NCBI GenBank assembly: GCA_002077065.1
Contig: NAJO01000057.1
Coordinates: forward strand, 124,001-188,000
Reading direction: 5' to 3'
DNA length: 64,000 nt
Source of the DNA: Cryoendolithus antarcticus
Lineage: Eukaryota; Ascomycota; Dothideomycetes; Cladosporiales; Cladosporiaceae
The notes beneath the pieces are model-generated. The model made no database searches and was not told the DNA's origin. It saw only the letters and a list, made by a program, of their open reading frames with translations. Shown in pieces: positions 38,101 through 48,786 of the stretch (position 1 is its first letter; every line of letters starts with the position of its first letter). The translations under genes were made by a program, and so were the position numbers.

Positions 38101-38305
38101 GATCTGGTGCAAAGCCATAGGTGACCGTGACCGTGCTTTCGACGACAGTAGTGTCTGCCTCTGTCACAAGTGTAGGCTCGATGGCACTCGTGCTGTTACC
38201 TTGACCATAGAATCCTTGCCGCTTGTGTCTTTGACCCTCTGCTTGGCCAAGCAGAATGCTAGCGGCCACGACCAGTGTCGAGACGAATCCCCTATGGCAA
38301 ACCAT
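35129..38305 (-). CDS. GPI-anchored Ser/Thr-rich surface protein with internal repeats
   Basis: Single exon of 1058 aa. Signal peptide MVCHRGFVSTLVVAASILLGQAEG is followed by a dibasic site (RHKRQ), then Ser/Thr-rich sequence and a Cys-containing N-terminal region (~150-380). The C-terminal ~400 residues hold about five related units of the form TVGGxxYxxxxxxxYxIxGQxLTPGGxITVxGxxISL, followed by VVxGQT. The chain ends in a hydrophobic segment (SLQISAVIIAISTLVLAVAL) after a small-residue linker, as for GPI attachment. Such repeat proteins are common on filamentous fungal walls; the function (wall structure or adhesion) is inferred. The signal-peptide string here runs just over typical length. 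Confidence 0.85.
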   Translation of the reverse strand: MVCHRGFVSTLVVAASILLGQAEGQRHKRQGFYGQGNSTSAIEPTLVTEADTTVVESTVTVTYGFAPDPTTSSTSSSSPATTPTVPVVTVISASLVTSTTQTASAYAPPPLGPGTGSRSGSTASAGTASSTSNVTFVYEPTTGTAASASITQSANATCGGATLNVLEASLDWWYTRTLGYVVSTLSIQFSPNESQTGWTLLPATTTFDLTSALAQETCYPTATAYNTVYNYTSTGYGCSTVPFPVAAVTSLVTIDAVKTINATTGTGTNLPNLITVPPTPSITIPSSAGTFSAGTPFVYFSSYEIMSSRPTQAANGSLGCETVTRAFKMSAPFSFEYTGESVDGQLLVGEDVVGDVNPAFLGVVNAPNGVVAGSWVAAPTVVIVIQKTVQAQAALAAHTQSSQSQLQTPSATLPSFLTPVGPTAQPVTIAPSARIESSQTQLQGPIPTTVTTRRNVQSAQTFVAQLGHSETTLLLPAPTDVQSFTTTINGQVLTASAVGDGAAASPNQGPSTTVKPFRAHGESSDIILNVPVPATQTVVTAVADGKTFTATAMQALPSPGADQGGNGNAGIGGILSAISAVNKPTNALEVFSQALATANPTVLAIISGLGGTGSGGSGSGSGIGAQPNRLPGAAPAQVITVAGATITAAPDGSFNVDGQKLQAGGPAIVVDGTTLSMGPGGTALVVDGSTSAIAAGITAVAASIPLLTVGAKTITANAATQYFVAPGQTLTPGGSVVVDGISMSLASDGSYVVMNGQTKALSAPHITPAPAITVGGTVYSPNAGTVYNIGGQILTPGGVITVSGTIISLGSSAGYVVINGQTTTLAGSPALNANAAAITAPPMLTVDGQPFGPNAGGSYLISGQILTPGGMITFSGPNGMETVSLDASMTALVDIISGVTTTSMIATAGGIAATAAPVLTIGGQTFTAIQGGAANPTYIINGQTLTAGEQETVTLGGQTYVISLSPMATVLVIEQLGPGGVITATSLETLFPATNTRGTVYMTATLPGGSVTGTAASQTGSAGATGAGAGLQSGSIPLSLQISAVIIAISTLVLAVAL

Positions 38306-39877
38306 GACTGTGAATTGACTAAGCGAATGTTAGGTGTGACGTCCAGTCCTTCCAAAAGCAGATCACTCCATGGCGCGGTTGTGTGTGTGCTGGAGTCCTG
38401 AAGCGAGTGTCAGGTGCCCAGCAGATGCGATAATAAAGTGCAGCGAAAGAATATTGCGACGGTGTCGGTGCGGAGGAGGACGGTGATGGAGGTGGTGAGG
38501 CGAAGCCACGACGCTGCCAAGCTGGGGTGCGGAGCCGGGATGGGATGCAAGCTCGGTTGATGGAGCACTTTGCCAACTAAAGGCAGGGGTATGGTGAGTA
38601 TTTGTGCCGTGTGGCTGACGAGACACGCGATTGCTTCTTCGATTACGATCACGTTGGCACAGCATGCTGCATTGGGAGGAAGTTAAACCCACGCGTTTGT
38701 GTTGCACAGGCACCACAGTGTAGCGATCCAGCAAGCCCGCGAAGACATACCATCGGGTTTTCGAACGAACGAATGCTGTGCTACCCAATAATTCCACAAA
38801 TACCGGACGTGCCTCGCGGCAGGCAGCCGATGTGGTGTCCCGATCGATTGCTTCCCGCCATGCACGACATGCAGGGAGGTTTCTTTCAGCTGGTGTCAGG
38901 TCAGCCCAACGCAGGGCCTGTCTGCTGTAGATGTGGCAGCGATTCCGTGAGGCAGAGCCTCACAAGCTCCTTCACATCCCACTTGACGATTGACACAGGC
39001 ACTGCAATGATCGCCCAGTCCCTTGTATCCATTACCTCAAATATATTGCGGTGAACTTGCCCAGCATGGCATACTGTAAGCTTCATAGTTCTGGTCGCGT
39101 TCACACGTGCGTGCCGTTCGCGCACTCTTCTGCGCGGGACGGAGCCTGGTCCTTTCGCGTCGTTGACTCCACACCGTTGGTAAGACTCGTCATGTCATCC
39201 ATACCTGCCAAAAGTAACAGCGAGGGTCAGAGCCAGCATCTCCAGATGTTCGCTCGTCTCATTACTTTGCGAGTGCAGAGTGCAGCATCAAATCACGACA
39301 AGCACACGCCAAGGGGCGAGTGTCGAAGGATGTTGGGTGGGCTGATTCACCAAATTCGGCAGCATGCTGCGCGAACATGATTGGGGTAGAGATAGAGAGA
39401 GTTTGCGAAGCTGCATGTCACGTCGGGGTACCACCTTCTCGGGAGAATGAAGCTCTCTCCCCTGCCTCTGCAATGCAGCTGGTGTGCTGCAGCAGAACCT
39501 TGTATGCCGTTGATCATCGAGAGGATGCTGATTGCGCAAGATACTCACACTCGCGTGAAGGAATCGGACCGTGATAAGCGAAGCGTGATCGTATCGGCAT
39601 CCCACCTTCTTCCTGGCACGCCAAGATAGGCTCGGGAGCCACGGGAGCCGAGAGTGTGGGGATACGATGCTGACGACGACGAGCCGAGTATCGCAACGGA
39701 TTTGAGACTCTGCATCGTTGCCACCGACATCACCTCATCGACCACTCTGTCCCTGCGTGTCTCACTCCCAGTCTGTGGCGGTGGAGAACAGTGACACATG
39801 TAGCATACACCGCAGACGGCCAGGCCTGCAGTGCCTAAGCGACCAAGTCCGATACCCGCGTGTAAGAAGACTTCAAC
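38306..39877. promoter_or_regulatory. Divergent intergenic region between two surface-protein genes
   Basis: 1.57 kb separating the GPI repeat protein and the membrane protease-like gene, transcribed away from each other. Only short overlapping frames without motifs. It holds both promoters. Confidence 0.4.
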
Positions 39878-41980
39878 ATGCTCGCGCAATTGCTATTCCT
39901 GCTGGCTGGCTATATACTGGCAATCAACGCCCGCTATACCTATGGCAGTGCACTAGACGCCCGTGCTGATAGCACCACTACAATCGCTGCTCCAATATCA
40001 GTCACACCTGACCAGAACTGGGATGGCATTGATGGCACATGGTCGACCTTCACGCTCAGAGTCGGCACACCGGAGCAATATGTGCGCACATACGTTTCGT
40101 TCGCTTCCTATCAGACGTGGGTTATCATCCCACAAGGCTGTTCCACGGCGGCGGACGAGAGTGCGTGCGCTGAGAATCGCGGATGGCTGTTCGAGAGCAA
40201 TGCCTCCAGTACCTGGGAGAGGGTCGGCATCTACGATCTGTGGATCGAAGACAAGCTTGACTACGAGGGCAATGCTCTATACGGCTATGATCGCGTCGGG
40301 CTAGGAGGACAGGGCGAAGGTGGTCCTTCTCTCCGCAACACTACTGTTGGTGGATTGGCTGTGGAGGACTTCTATCTCGGCGTCTTTGGCATCAACCCCA
40401 AGCCAACCAACTTCAGCGACTTCAACGAGCCTTCTACCAGCTACATGACGCAGCTGAAGCAGCAATCTCTCATTCCTAGCGTATCATTTGGCTACACGGC
40501 GGGCGCACACTACCGCTATACTGGCGAATTGGCTTCATTGACATTGGGCGGGTACGACAGTAGCAAGTACGTCGCGAACGACGTCGTCTTCACATTCGCT
40601 CCGGACAACGAGCGAGACATCATGGTTGCCATGCAGCAGATTACCACGCCATCGCAGATCTCGAGCTCACCGACTGGCACACAACTGCTCCCTAACGCTG
40701 TCTACGCCTACATCGACTCAACAATCCCTGAGCTCTGGCTGCCACTTGAAGCTTGTCAGGCTTTCGAAGTCGAGTTCGGCCTGACTTGGGACAATGTCAC
40801 AAAGCTGTACCTTGTCAACAGCACGCTGCACTCGTCTTTAGTGCAGCGAAACGCCAATGTAACATTCACTTTCGGCCAAGGCTTCACCAGTACAGATACT
40901 GTTTCAATCACACTGCCGTACGCAGCGTTTGATCTGACAGCACAGCCTCCGTTCCGCGGCTTGCAGAACAGCTCTCGATATTTTCCACTCAAGCGGGCTG
41001 CCAATGATAGTCAGTACGTGCTAGGCCGTACGCTCTTGCAAGAAGCCTACATCACGGTCGACTACGAGGTTTCTCGATTCAAGTTGGCTCAAGTACTCTG
41101 GGATCAAAATGCCCAGATGAATCTTGTCGCCATCCCAGCAGCAAATGTCACTCAGAACTCAACGGCATGGACGTCGCCCTTGTTCGGCGACAGCGTCTCC
41201 TCGCCCAAGTCCGGCTCCGGGTCATCAGGAGGTGGTATTGGCGCGGGTGCCATTGCTGGCATTGTTGTCGGCGTGATCGTGATCCTTGCGATTCTGGCTG
41301 CGTTACTCTTCTGGCGCCACCGTCGCAACAAGAAGCAGAAACGCATCTCCATGGACGAAAAGACCCTCAACAACGACACCAACAGCGATGCTCACAGCGA
41401 CGCAGCAACAGGCACCGTCTTCCCCAAAGCCGAACTTGCAGGCTCCGAGCCAATCCTCTTCGGCATGACCCACCACGATGCCGACCGCAAAGGCTTACTC
41501 ATGCCGCCAAACTCCCGAATGGGCACACCCGGCTCTCCGGGCAGCCCATCGTCCCACTATGGCACCGACGCCTCCTCACCTCACCCTTCTTCAGCGGGTG
41601 AAGGCACATACATGTCCTCAGGCAGCAACACCCTCCTCTCCCCTCTCTCGAACATCACCGAAGCGGATTCGAAGAGCATCGCCATCTATGAGATGCCCGG
41701 TGATATGCCTTCGGTCAAAGAGAAGGACGGCCGTCAGCTGAGCGAGAAGGAGGCCATACAGCGCAGGGAGATGTTGTACAATGGAGTTGACTCGAGCGCG
41801 GGGGTGACGCCTACGAGTGACAATGGCGAGGAACCGCCGAGAGAGCCGCCGCGTAGGGTGCAGGCGGAGCACGTTGTGGATGCTCGGACTGGGCTTGCGG
41901 CGGGGAGACATCGGGCGTTTTCGTTTGAGGGTGCTGAGGGCGCTAAGGATGCGTTTGGCACGGGTGGTTCAGGGCTTTGA
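39878..41980 (+). CDS. Membrane-anchored pepsin-fold protein, probably catalytically dead
   Basis: Intronless, 700 aa. Signal peptide (MLAQLLFLLAGYILAINA), then a pepsin-like (family A1) ectodomain to ~430: FTLRVGTPEQYVRTYVSFAS marks the place of the first catalytic DTG, which reads SFA. The second site reads YIDSTIPELWLP, keeping Asp but not Gly. Many N-glycosylation sequons. A glycine/serine linker leads to one transmembrane helix (AIAGIVVGVIVILAILAALL), a basic stop-transfer (RHRRNKKQKR) and a ~220-residue cytoplasmic Ser/Pro-rich tail. With the first Asp missing it should not cleave peptides; a binding or sensing role is inferred. Confidence 0.88.
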   Translation: MLAQLLFLLAGYILAINARYTYGSALDARADSTTTIAAPISVTPDQNWDGIDGTWSTFTLRVGTPEQYVRTYVSFASYQTWVIIPQGCSTAADESACAENRGWLFESNASSTWERVGIYDLWIEDKLDYEGNALYGYDRVGLGGQGEGGPSLRNTTVGGLAVEDFYLGVFGINPKPTNFSDFNEPSTSYMTQLKQQSLIPSVSFGYTAGAHYRYTGELASLTLGGYDSSKYVANDVVFTFAPDNERDIMVAMQQITTPSQISSSPTGTQLLPNAVYAYIDSTIPELWLPLEACQAFEVEFGLTWDNVTKLYLVNSTLHSSLVQRNANVTFTFGQGFTSTDTVSITLPYAAFDLTAQPPFRGLQNSSRYFPLKRAANDSQYVLGRTLLQEAYITVDYEVSRFKLAQVLWDQNAQMNLVAIPAANVTQNSTAWTSPLFGDSVSSPKSGSGSSGGGIGAGAIAGIVVGVIVILAILAALLFWRHRRNKKQKRISMDEKTLNNDTNSDAHSDAATGTVFPKAELAGSEPILFGMTHHDADRKGLLMPPNSRMGTPGSPGSPSSHYGTDASSPHPSSAGEGTYMSSGSNTLLSPLSNITEADSKSIAIYEMPGDMPSVKEKDGRQLSEKEAIQRREMLYNGVDSSAGVTPTSDNGEEPPREPPRRVQAEHVVDARTGLAAGRHRAFSFEGAEGAKDAFGTGGSGL

Positions 41981-42218
41981 TGATGGGACATTGAGCACGG
42001 CGTTATGGGTTATGAAGAGGAGGTAAGGTAATGATATCGCTGGGAAGGAACAGCAGACAACCCGCTGCTGAAAAGAGCTGTATCCGAGAAGGCGATGGAC
42101 GAGCAACTGGTACTGCTAATGTAGCTTCCACACAAAGCGTCTACATATATTTCTCGAAATGCAACGGCAGCCGATGCATATCCAACAAACTTCTTGATCC
42201 AGATCTAGTAGACCTGCT
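41981..42218. terminator. Convergent 3' region
   Basis: About 240 bp between converging stops, including AT-rich TCTACATATATTTCTCGAAA near 42140. No gene. Confidence 0.3.
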
Positions 42219-42809
42219 CTACGGTCTCCTCGTCTCGCCACCCTGCCTCACATTCCCAGCGACATCATCATCACCCCCTCTGACCTCATTAGCCTCCCAT
42301 GCCTTGTCCTCAGGTCCACCACGGCCTTCGAAATCGCTCGCCTTGGTCGTCCTATCTCTTGTCAGCACGGTATTCCAATTGACCCTTACCCGGACACTTT
42401 ATCCTGTTGAGCGAATTCTTAGAGATACTCACTGCCCGCTCTTCAACACATCTCCACCCTCCTCCACAGGAATCTCGCGGTTATTCCCCGCGCCCTGGCC
42501 GCCGACTTGCACGGTGGCGCCGGGGAACTTGTTCACGGCTGCTTGGTTGATGCCGGAGTCGATCGCTAGGAGTTCGGTCAGCCATCGTCCTTTGCTTCCG
42601 TCTGCCCTTCGCTATTCTCGCAGCTTTCAATAACCTGCATCGGTGTGCTGGGAGGAGCTGGACGTACTGGAGTCGCTGGCCTTGGTGCTGTTCGACTTGG
42701 TGACATCTGGTGCGAGACCAGAGCCCTGCTTTGAGGCGGTGGAGTTCAAGTCGCGCTCAGCCTGCTGGGCGATGGCGATGGGGTCTTGGCCTTCGTATTC
42801 TTTGGACAT
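42219..42809 (-). CDS. Small conserved hydrophilic fungal protein
   Basis: Three exons: 42635..42809, 42433..42565 and about 42219..42357, giving 146-148 aa depending on which of two adjacent acceptors (42352 or 42358) is used. Start MSKEYEGQDPIAIAQQAERDLNS; middle ESGINQAAVNKFPGATV-type segment (here AAIDSGINQAAVNKFPGATV); then NNREIPVEEGGDV and DFEGRGGPEDKAWE. This order matches a widespread Pezizomycotina family of very polar, glycine-rich proteins with no known function; a stress or hydration role is only a guess. The frames are too short to see without splicing. Confidence 0.75.
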
Positions 42810-43286
42810 GATTGCGGTTGAGATCGGGGCTGTCAAGTGAAATGGGTTCGGAGTGCGTGCGAAACGGTGCAGGATGAAAACAGTGTACTTAGATGCACGA
42901 CATCTTACCTCCTGTTGCCTACATATCTATATCTACAAGAAAATACTGCCACGCTGCGTGCACTCAGGATGCTGTCATCGAGCCGTCATGAGTGAAATGG
43001 TGTGGCGTGCAGGGGTCTGATGCAGGTACGATCGCAGTCGCGTGTTTGCGCGGCAACGAAGGCGAGAAAGCGGATTGTGTTATTAGCACCTGTGTAGCTC
43101 GGTTCAGTTGTTGCAGAATCGCAAGGAAAGCGTGAAAGATAATCAAAAGTACAAAAGTGACCGGTCTATCCCCTCATACCTATATGTACATTCGCACTCC
43201 GTATCTGAGCCGAGCCCAATTCCCTCCCTCTCTTATCCGTTACACGCAAGCGCACCATCTTCGACGTGCATATATGCGTAGTGGCA
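42810..43286. other. Gap between two minus-strand genes
   Basis: About 480 bp: promoter of the small polar protein and 3' end of the C2 gene. No gene seen. Confidence 0.35.
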
Positions 43287-46072
43287 TTAGTAGTGCCTCC
43301 CCTTTCCATCCCTCGATGTCCTGCCACTATCGTAACCACCATTCGCCATCCTCCTTGTGCTTCCAGTGGTTGCTCCAAGATCGATCCCAGCGATCTCTCT
43401 GCTCAGATCATCCTCCTGTACATACGAGCCGCGTCGATGATCGAAAGGCACCTTAGGCGGTAGTTCAGGCGCATAGCCGCCGTGATCTTGATTCACTTGG
43501 TCATACCGGGGTTGTTGATGCTCATAGCCGCGTGGGGAGTCGCCATGGAAGCCCCGCGAGTACTCTTGCTGAGCGTACGGGTCAGGGATTGCGTTGAAGT
43601 TCGTGTGCTCTCGCAGTGGTGTCGTTGGTGCACCGCGCGCCGTCTCGCTTGTTGCCTTCCTCAATCTGTTCCTCGAATTCGGTGGACTGAGCTCAGGTAG
43701 CTGAGGTGGTGGCGCCTGGGTAGCCGACTTCCGCCCGAACTTCACAACAGTGTCCTTACTAAGTCTCTGACCCATGCCTGGACTGTTCTCGCCACTCCGC
43801 AAGCCAAAGTCCTTGTCCCTGCCTAAACCGTAGGTCTTGGTGGGCGTCTTCTTGATTGGCTCCGGTGCCCAGGAATCGACAGGTAGATGGTCAGATGGAT
43901 CGATCTCGCGACCGTCCCAGCCTACGATCGGGCCACTAGAGTCGTCACGATCAGGTGTCGGAGCCTGATCCGGGCGGATGTGGTATGGAGATGATGGGTT
44001 GGAAGCTGACGATGTCAGAGTGCGTGCGGACGTGTGTGGATTGTGCACGTCAAAGCTATCAGGGCCGAAGGGGATGCTGTCGTTTGGTGCAGGTCCTGCG
44101 ATCGGAGAAGTTGCCGCGGAGACCGACTTTCGGATGGGTGTAGACCGGATCGAGGCCGGCGCTGGACGTGGTGATGGTCTCGAGGTCGATAGCGGGCTTT
44201 CGTCGGCAGACTCGAAGGCTCTGACAGGGTACTGCAGGCTGTAGGAGCTCTTTGGACCTCGTTGCGATTGGGGCGCAGATGACGGCTGGCTTGCTGACGC
44301 CCCGGGTGATATAGCACGTGGTTTGATCATTGGTAGGTGCTCGCGGCTGCGATAGGCTGGCTGATTATAGCTCACGTCGTGGTCAACAGGTAATTCTGGC
44401 AGCGGACTGCGCGCTCGCGGCACTTCCTGAGACAGTGGATGAGGCCGGGGTGGAGTGGCTTGGTACGGATCAGCGACACTATGTCTGTGCGCCGTCACTC
44501 TTGCAGCTGGTGACCGAGCTGCAGGTGATGGCGAGTGGCCGATGACAAGGCTCTGAGGCGTGCTGTTCCGGCTAGCGATGTGAGAACCTGGCGACGCGTG
44601 CTCGTCAACGGAGTGAGCGTGGGAGGCGTAGCTGCGCGCTGGCGTGTACCGCGCTTGACCATACTCCTGCTCGATACTTTGCAGAGGCGACGCATGGTTG
44701 ACGTAGGGCTGTGCAGGACTTGGCGCCGCGCCGTATGGAGTGCCTGCAGGTGAGCGCGTCGGTGAATATTGCGGCACTACTGGTGCACTGTGACTGTGCT
44801 GAGGAGGTGGCGGAGGTGGCCGTCCGGCGCCGTCTTCCATAGGTCTTTCGACGTCGTACGAACTTTCGTAAGGATTCTCCCACTCCTGTGGTGCATCGTA
44901 TTGTCGATGAAGCAGATGCTGATGTTGGAAGTCGAGATCCGGAAGAGGTTGGGGTGCCTCTGTGTGCAAGCTAAAGCCCGGATGGTAGTCTGACTCCATC
45001 GTCGGTATCTGTGGTGCAGAGTGGGTATGCTGAAGTCCCTGACTCTGGCTGCGTTGATGCGCTTGAATCGGTGGATTGGCAAATGGTTGTCTGACTGACT
45101 GCGGAGTTGTCCCGCGTGATCGATTCGATGGAGGTAGTTGTGGCAAAAAGTCCGGCTGGGCGTACTGCTGTTCGTGAGGTAGCTTATCGTAAGCATACGA
45201 ATCGTCACAGGTCTGTGGCTCGTCATACGACCCTTGGTCACTCTGTGCGAATTGCTGCGGATGATACTGTGGAGCGCCTGACAAGGCTCTGTGCGGAACC
45301 TCATCGTGGTATGGCATCTCCGGAGGCATCGAATTGGCCCGAGCAGGCATGCCCAGCTCTCTCGGGCCGTGCTTCGCGCGTCCTGGCACTGGCGATAGTG
45401 CAAATGGATCTGAAATTGTGCCCGGCGTCATTCCTCGTGATCCATTGAGCCCAGGGAGCGGTCGTCGCTTCACTTTGCCGGAACCAGAGATTGTGCGTGC
45501 GTCTTCGTCCCCGAAACTGCTCTCCCGCGAGATCTCCGGCTTCGGTCGCGAATCGTAATAGGTCATCTCGATTCGCACCTCACCGGCGTACTTTCCTTTG
45601 CAGTTTAGACCTTGCCAGACATCTCGCTTCCCACCTCCTGGAATGACTACGTCCGACAGACTGACAAAAGCCTCACCGATTAGATCTGTCCTTTTGTCTT
45701 CGCTGAATACGGAGACCTTGAGGGTGTAGTAGTCTGGAGAGTCGTGGACAGTAAAGCGTAGCTCTTGATCCCTGTAGTATCCTGTCAGCATTCCATACGC
45801 CTCAGTAGCCGCAGATGTCTGCCCGATACTCACCATCGTGGTGTCTGCCCACCCCTTTTGTCCGTCTCCGTCTTCTTTGCTTCCTTGCCCAGCCTTGCAG
45901 CGCAGTATGGGTTCTGCTTGCCCATCGTCTTCCGGTTCGGTAGGTTCTTTGCCCGATCCACGATCATAACGAATGTCCCGATTTCAGGACCATCCACCGT
46001 CATATCGGCAAAGATGCCAGCGCTGTGTTGGTGAGCCATTGGGCCGCTGCTCGAGGCGAGTCTGGTTGCCAT
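43287..46072 (-). CDS. C2-domain protein of Inn1/Fic1 type
   Basis: Exons 45834..46072 and 43287..45771 (62-nt intron; the junction restores TPRW-DQELRF) give 907 aa. Residues ~25-150 are a C2 domain: GTFVMIVDRAKNLPNRKTMGK, NPYCAARLG, PDYYTLKVSVFSED, LIGEAFVSLSDV, GKYAGEVRIEMTYY. The remaining ~750 residues are disordered, rich in Pro, Ser, His and Gln, with many PxxP-like motifs. Yeast Inn1 and fission yeast Fic1 have the same layout and link the contractile ring to the membrane during septation, binding SH3 proteins. The role in cytokinesis is inferred from architecture. Ends with an Arg/Gly-rich tail (MANGGYDSGRTSRDGKGRHY). Confidence 0.85.
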
Positions 46073-46717
46073 GGTCGTGTGAGGTACGTCAAGGCTCCGA
46101 ACAGCGACAATGCTGAGTGAACAAAGAGCGTTGTGGGTAGGCTTGCCAGTGCTAGCGCCTTACGTCCAAAATGGCATTCGAGGAATGTTTATGTTGGATG
46201 CCTGGCCGGCATTCGAGTGGTGATGCTTGAACGTAACGAATGGATTCCCGTCTAGCACCCACGTAATGCTGGGGACTTCCCTAGATCAATAGCATGCCCA
46301 TCATAAAATCCCGTCCCGTTTTCGCCATAGTCGTACAGTCAAGTGTGCATGAGAGCTGCGGCGATAGTCTGTTCGAAAGTGAAGCTGTTGTAAACAGTGG
46401 CTTGAACCTTAAGTGGCTGGGCAAAACCCACTCCCGCTTCGAGACACGCGGACTTGTTCGCACGCGCATATCAACACGCGTCTACATATCATGTACAAGA
46501 TACGAGCGGTCTTTGGCTCTCATCTATCAGACATTCGACATCTATGGGACTGTACATGTATGGTGAGCTTGGAGTGGACTGGTAGGAGCATGCGGTGATG
46601 GCCGGCCAAGATTCTCTAATATCTTTGGCTGAGCACCACGAAGACGGAGTAGGCTCCAGGAGCACTGATGTTGAACACTATTGTCGGTACGGTAATGCAA
46701 CATCAGAGTGACTCCCA
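46073..46717. other. Intergenic region upstream of the C2 gene
   Basis: 645 bp with the C2 gene promoter and the 3' flank of the acetyltransferase pseudogene. Short frames only. Confidence 0.35.
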
Positions 46718-47340
46718 TCACCGCAGCGCGATCTCTTTCTTCCCCTCCCTCTCCTTATCCTGCAGTGCACGCCACTCATACTCCAACATTCCGTATTGTA
46801 TATCACCCCACCACTTTCCGCGTGCCACCAGGTTTCCCTCACAGTCCCTTCATGCTTAAATCCAAGCCGCTCATACAGTCTCATTGCTCCAACATTGTAC
46901 TCAAACGCCTTGACTGAAATGCGATGCAGCCCAGCACTCTCGAAGCCCCATTGCAACGCCCACCGGATAGCCTCCGAACCATAGCCCTTACCTTGCTCCG
47001 ACGGGGATAGACCGAGACCCATATCGCTATAGCGATGATGGTCGTGATCGTGTTCCGGGCCTTCCAGGTTGATCACGCCGATGGCTTTGAGGTCTTCTGC
47101 TGTGATGCAGACCACCACCGCAAGGAGACATTCGTTCACGTAGTGGCCGACGGATCTTTTCGAGTCTGCTTTCGATTATGGTCGCTTGAGTGCGGGCTGC
47201 AGGCTGATGAAGGTCGCTGGGTGAGACTCGACCTCATGCATGAATTCTTCGTCTTCTGGCTCGATGGCGTGGTAGGTGAGTCTGGCTGATTGCCATGGGT
47301 CTGTATCTCCATTTGTTGCCATACTGGGCTTTTCCGGCAT
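46718..47340 (-). pseudogene. Broken GNAT-family N-acetyltransferase
   Basis: From ATG 47340 the frame reads MPEKPSMATNGDTDPW... to LQPALKRP, then a TAA (47176..47178). The same frame continues SKADSKRSVGHYVNECLLAV into a clear RimJ/RimL-type GNAT: IGVINLEGPEHDHDHHRYSD, the acetyl-CoA loop LSPSEQGKGYGSEAIRWAL, GLHRISVKAFEYNVGAMRLYERLGF. Near 46810-46820 a 1-nt loss (or 2-nt gain) shifts the frame: the family-like C-terminus YGMLEYEWRALQDKE lies in another frame, ending at 46718. No GT..AG intron of fungal size explains either break. Two independent lesions suggest a pseudogene; sequencing error is the alternative. Confidence 0.75.
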
Positions 47341-48786
47341 ACTAGATTGAGAGAAACGCGACTGAAGTGGAAATTTGAAAATGAGGAAGGCTGCCACTTT
47401 ACAATCTGCGAAGATACCATCGCGTATGCGTGCAGGAAAGGATCTGGTGCGGCACAGCACCGGTGCGAAGTATCATTCCGCATATGGTCACCGATCTAGC
47501 ATACTTCGCGAAGAGTGCGATGAGCACGGTCAACCGCAGGGAAGCTAATTTAACTACGCCTGCTGTCCCCATGCGACAACGAAGGCCTTGAGAGCACTCT
47601 GCTGGCATGAGGTTGCTGCTGTGCTAAAAGATGGTAGACTGTCGTGACGGTCAAATGGTAGCGGCGAATCAGAGCATGATCAAGCTTAAGCTGTGCGCCA
47701 CAAGCGGATCGTCGGGGAAGCTTGTCTGCAGAGGACTTGTGTTTTGTGAGCGGTTGCCGATTCGCCACGCATGACGAAGCCCGCAACTATCATTGAAAAC
47801 GACAAGGTTCTTCGTGATTACGCTCCGGCGATGAGAGTGGACCTGATGAGCGGCGCGATCGCAGTGGCCCGGCAGCCACCTAGTGGATTAGTGCCCGGCG
47901 AGTCCACGTCGTGTATGGTGCAAGTACCTGCACAGTCAGCACTTCAAATACCCAATTCAGCCTACGCTTCTATTCCTCGATCAGTGATCCAATGTAAGAA
48001 GGGGTACATGCACGACATAGCAGCGGATACTTCGCTACAAGCCTTGCCTTACGGCCTTATCCTTGGCATAAGTAAGCAACTCTCACTACCTGAAGCAGCT
48101 CGCATATCACTTGTGCCGCAATTGGTAATCGTGTTAGACTAACAAGACATCACATCCTCGACCGACATTGCCTGACCTGCCGCGCAAGGCGCGACGAAGG
48201 TATGGTGTGTGATTGAATTGAAGAGGAACACGCGAATCCATCGGGGAACACAGCGAGCTTCGGCCCACCACCCGCAGGGCAAGAGCCACCGAGTTTTCAG
48301 CGAACCCGAAGCTTCCCGTCTTTCAGAAAATGTTCCTGAGGCGAGACGTCATGTTGTGGCCACTTCCAAACGAAAAGCACATGGATGTCGCCAAAACCCA
48401 CACAATGCAGGTCCAATTGCTTAGTGAGCTCAGGCGATCGTCTCTAGAAGCACATGGCTCTATCGCGGCATGCATGATTTGACTGCCGGGACTCACGGCC
48501 GTATCATTGGCATCTCTTCGTTGGCTGCAGCTTGCAGGTCCAAACGAGACTTGCTTGGTAAAACATCGATATTGCTAAGCACGCGTGGTCTAGGTGGGTA
48601 TCGCTTGACTGTTGAAGGGCAGGCATGGCGTAACGTCATTGAAGATTGAAGTGGGTATATGAGGGTTGGTTGAACCTTCCCTTCGAGCATTGCAATTCAG
48701 TTTAACCTCGTATCATTATCACATACAACCCTTCTCACCCCACTTGAATCAACACTCATCCCGCATCCACCCCCCAACCGCCCACA
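47341..48786. other. Divergent intergenic region before the alcohol dehydrogenase
   Basis: 1.45 kb. A 123-aa frame at 47771..48142 lacks motifs and is not annotated. The last ~80 bp are C-rich with pyrimidine runs up to the ATG at 48787 and look like a strong promoter leader. Confidence 0.35.

Noticed and set aside
47771..48142. 123-aa plus-strand frame
   Set aside because: No domain, no promoter context and no splice support.
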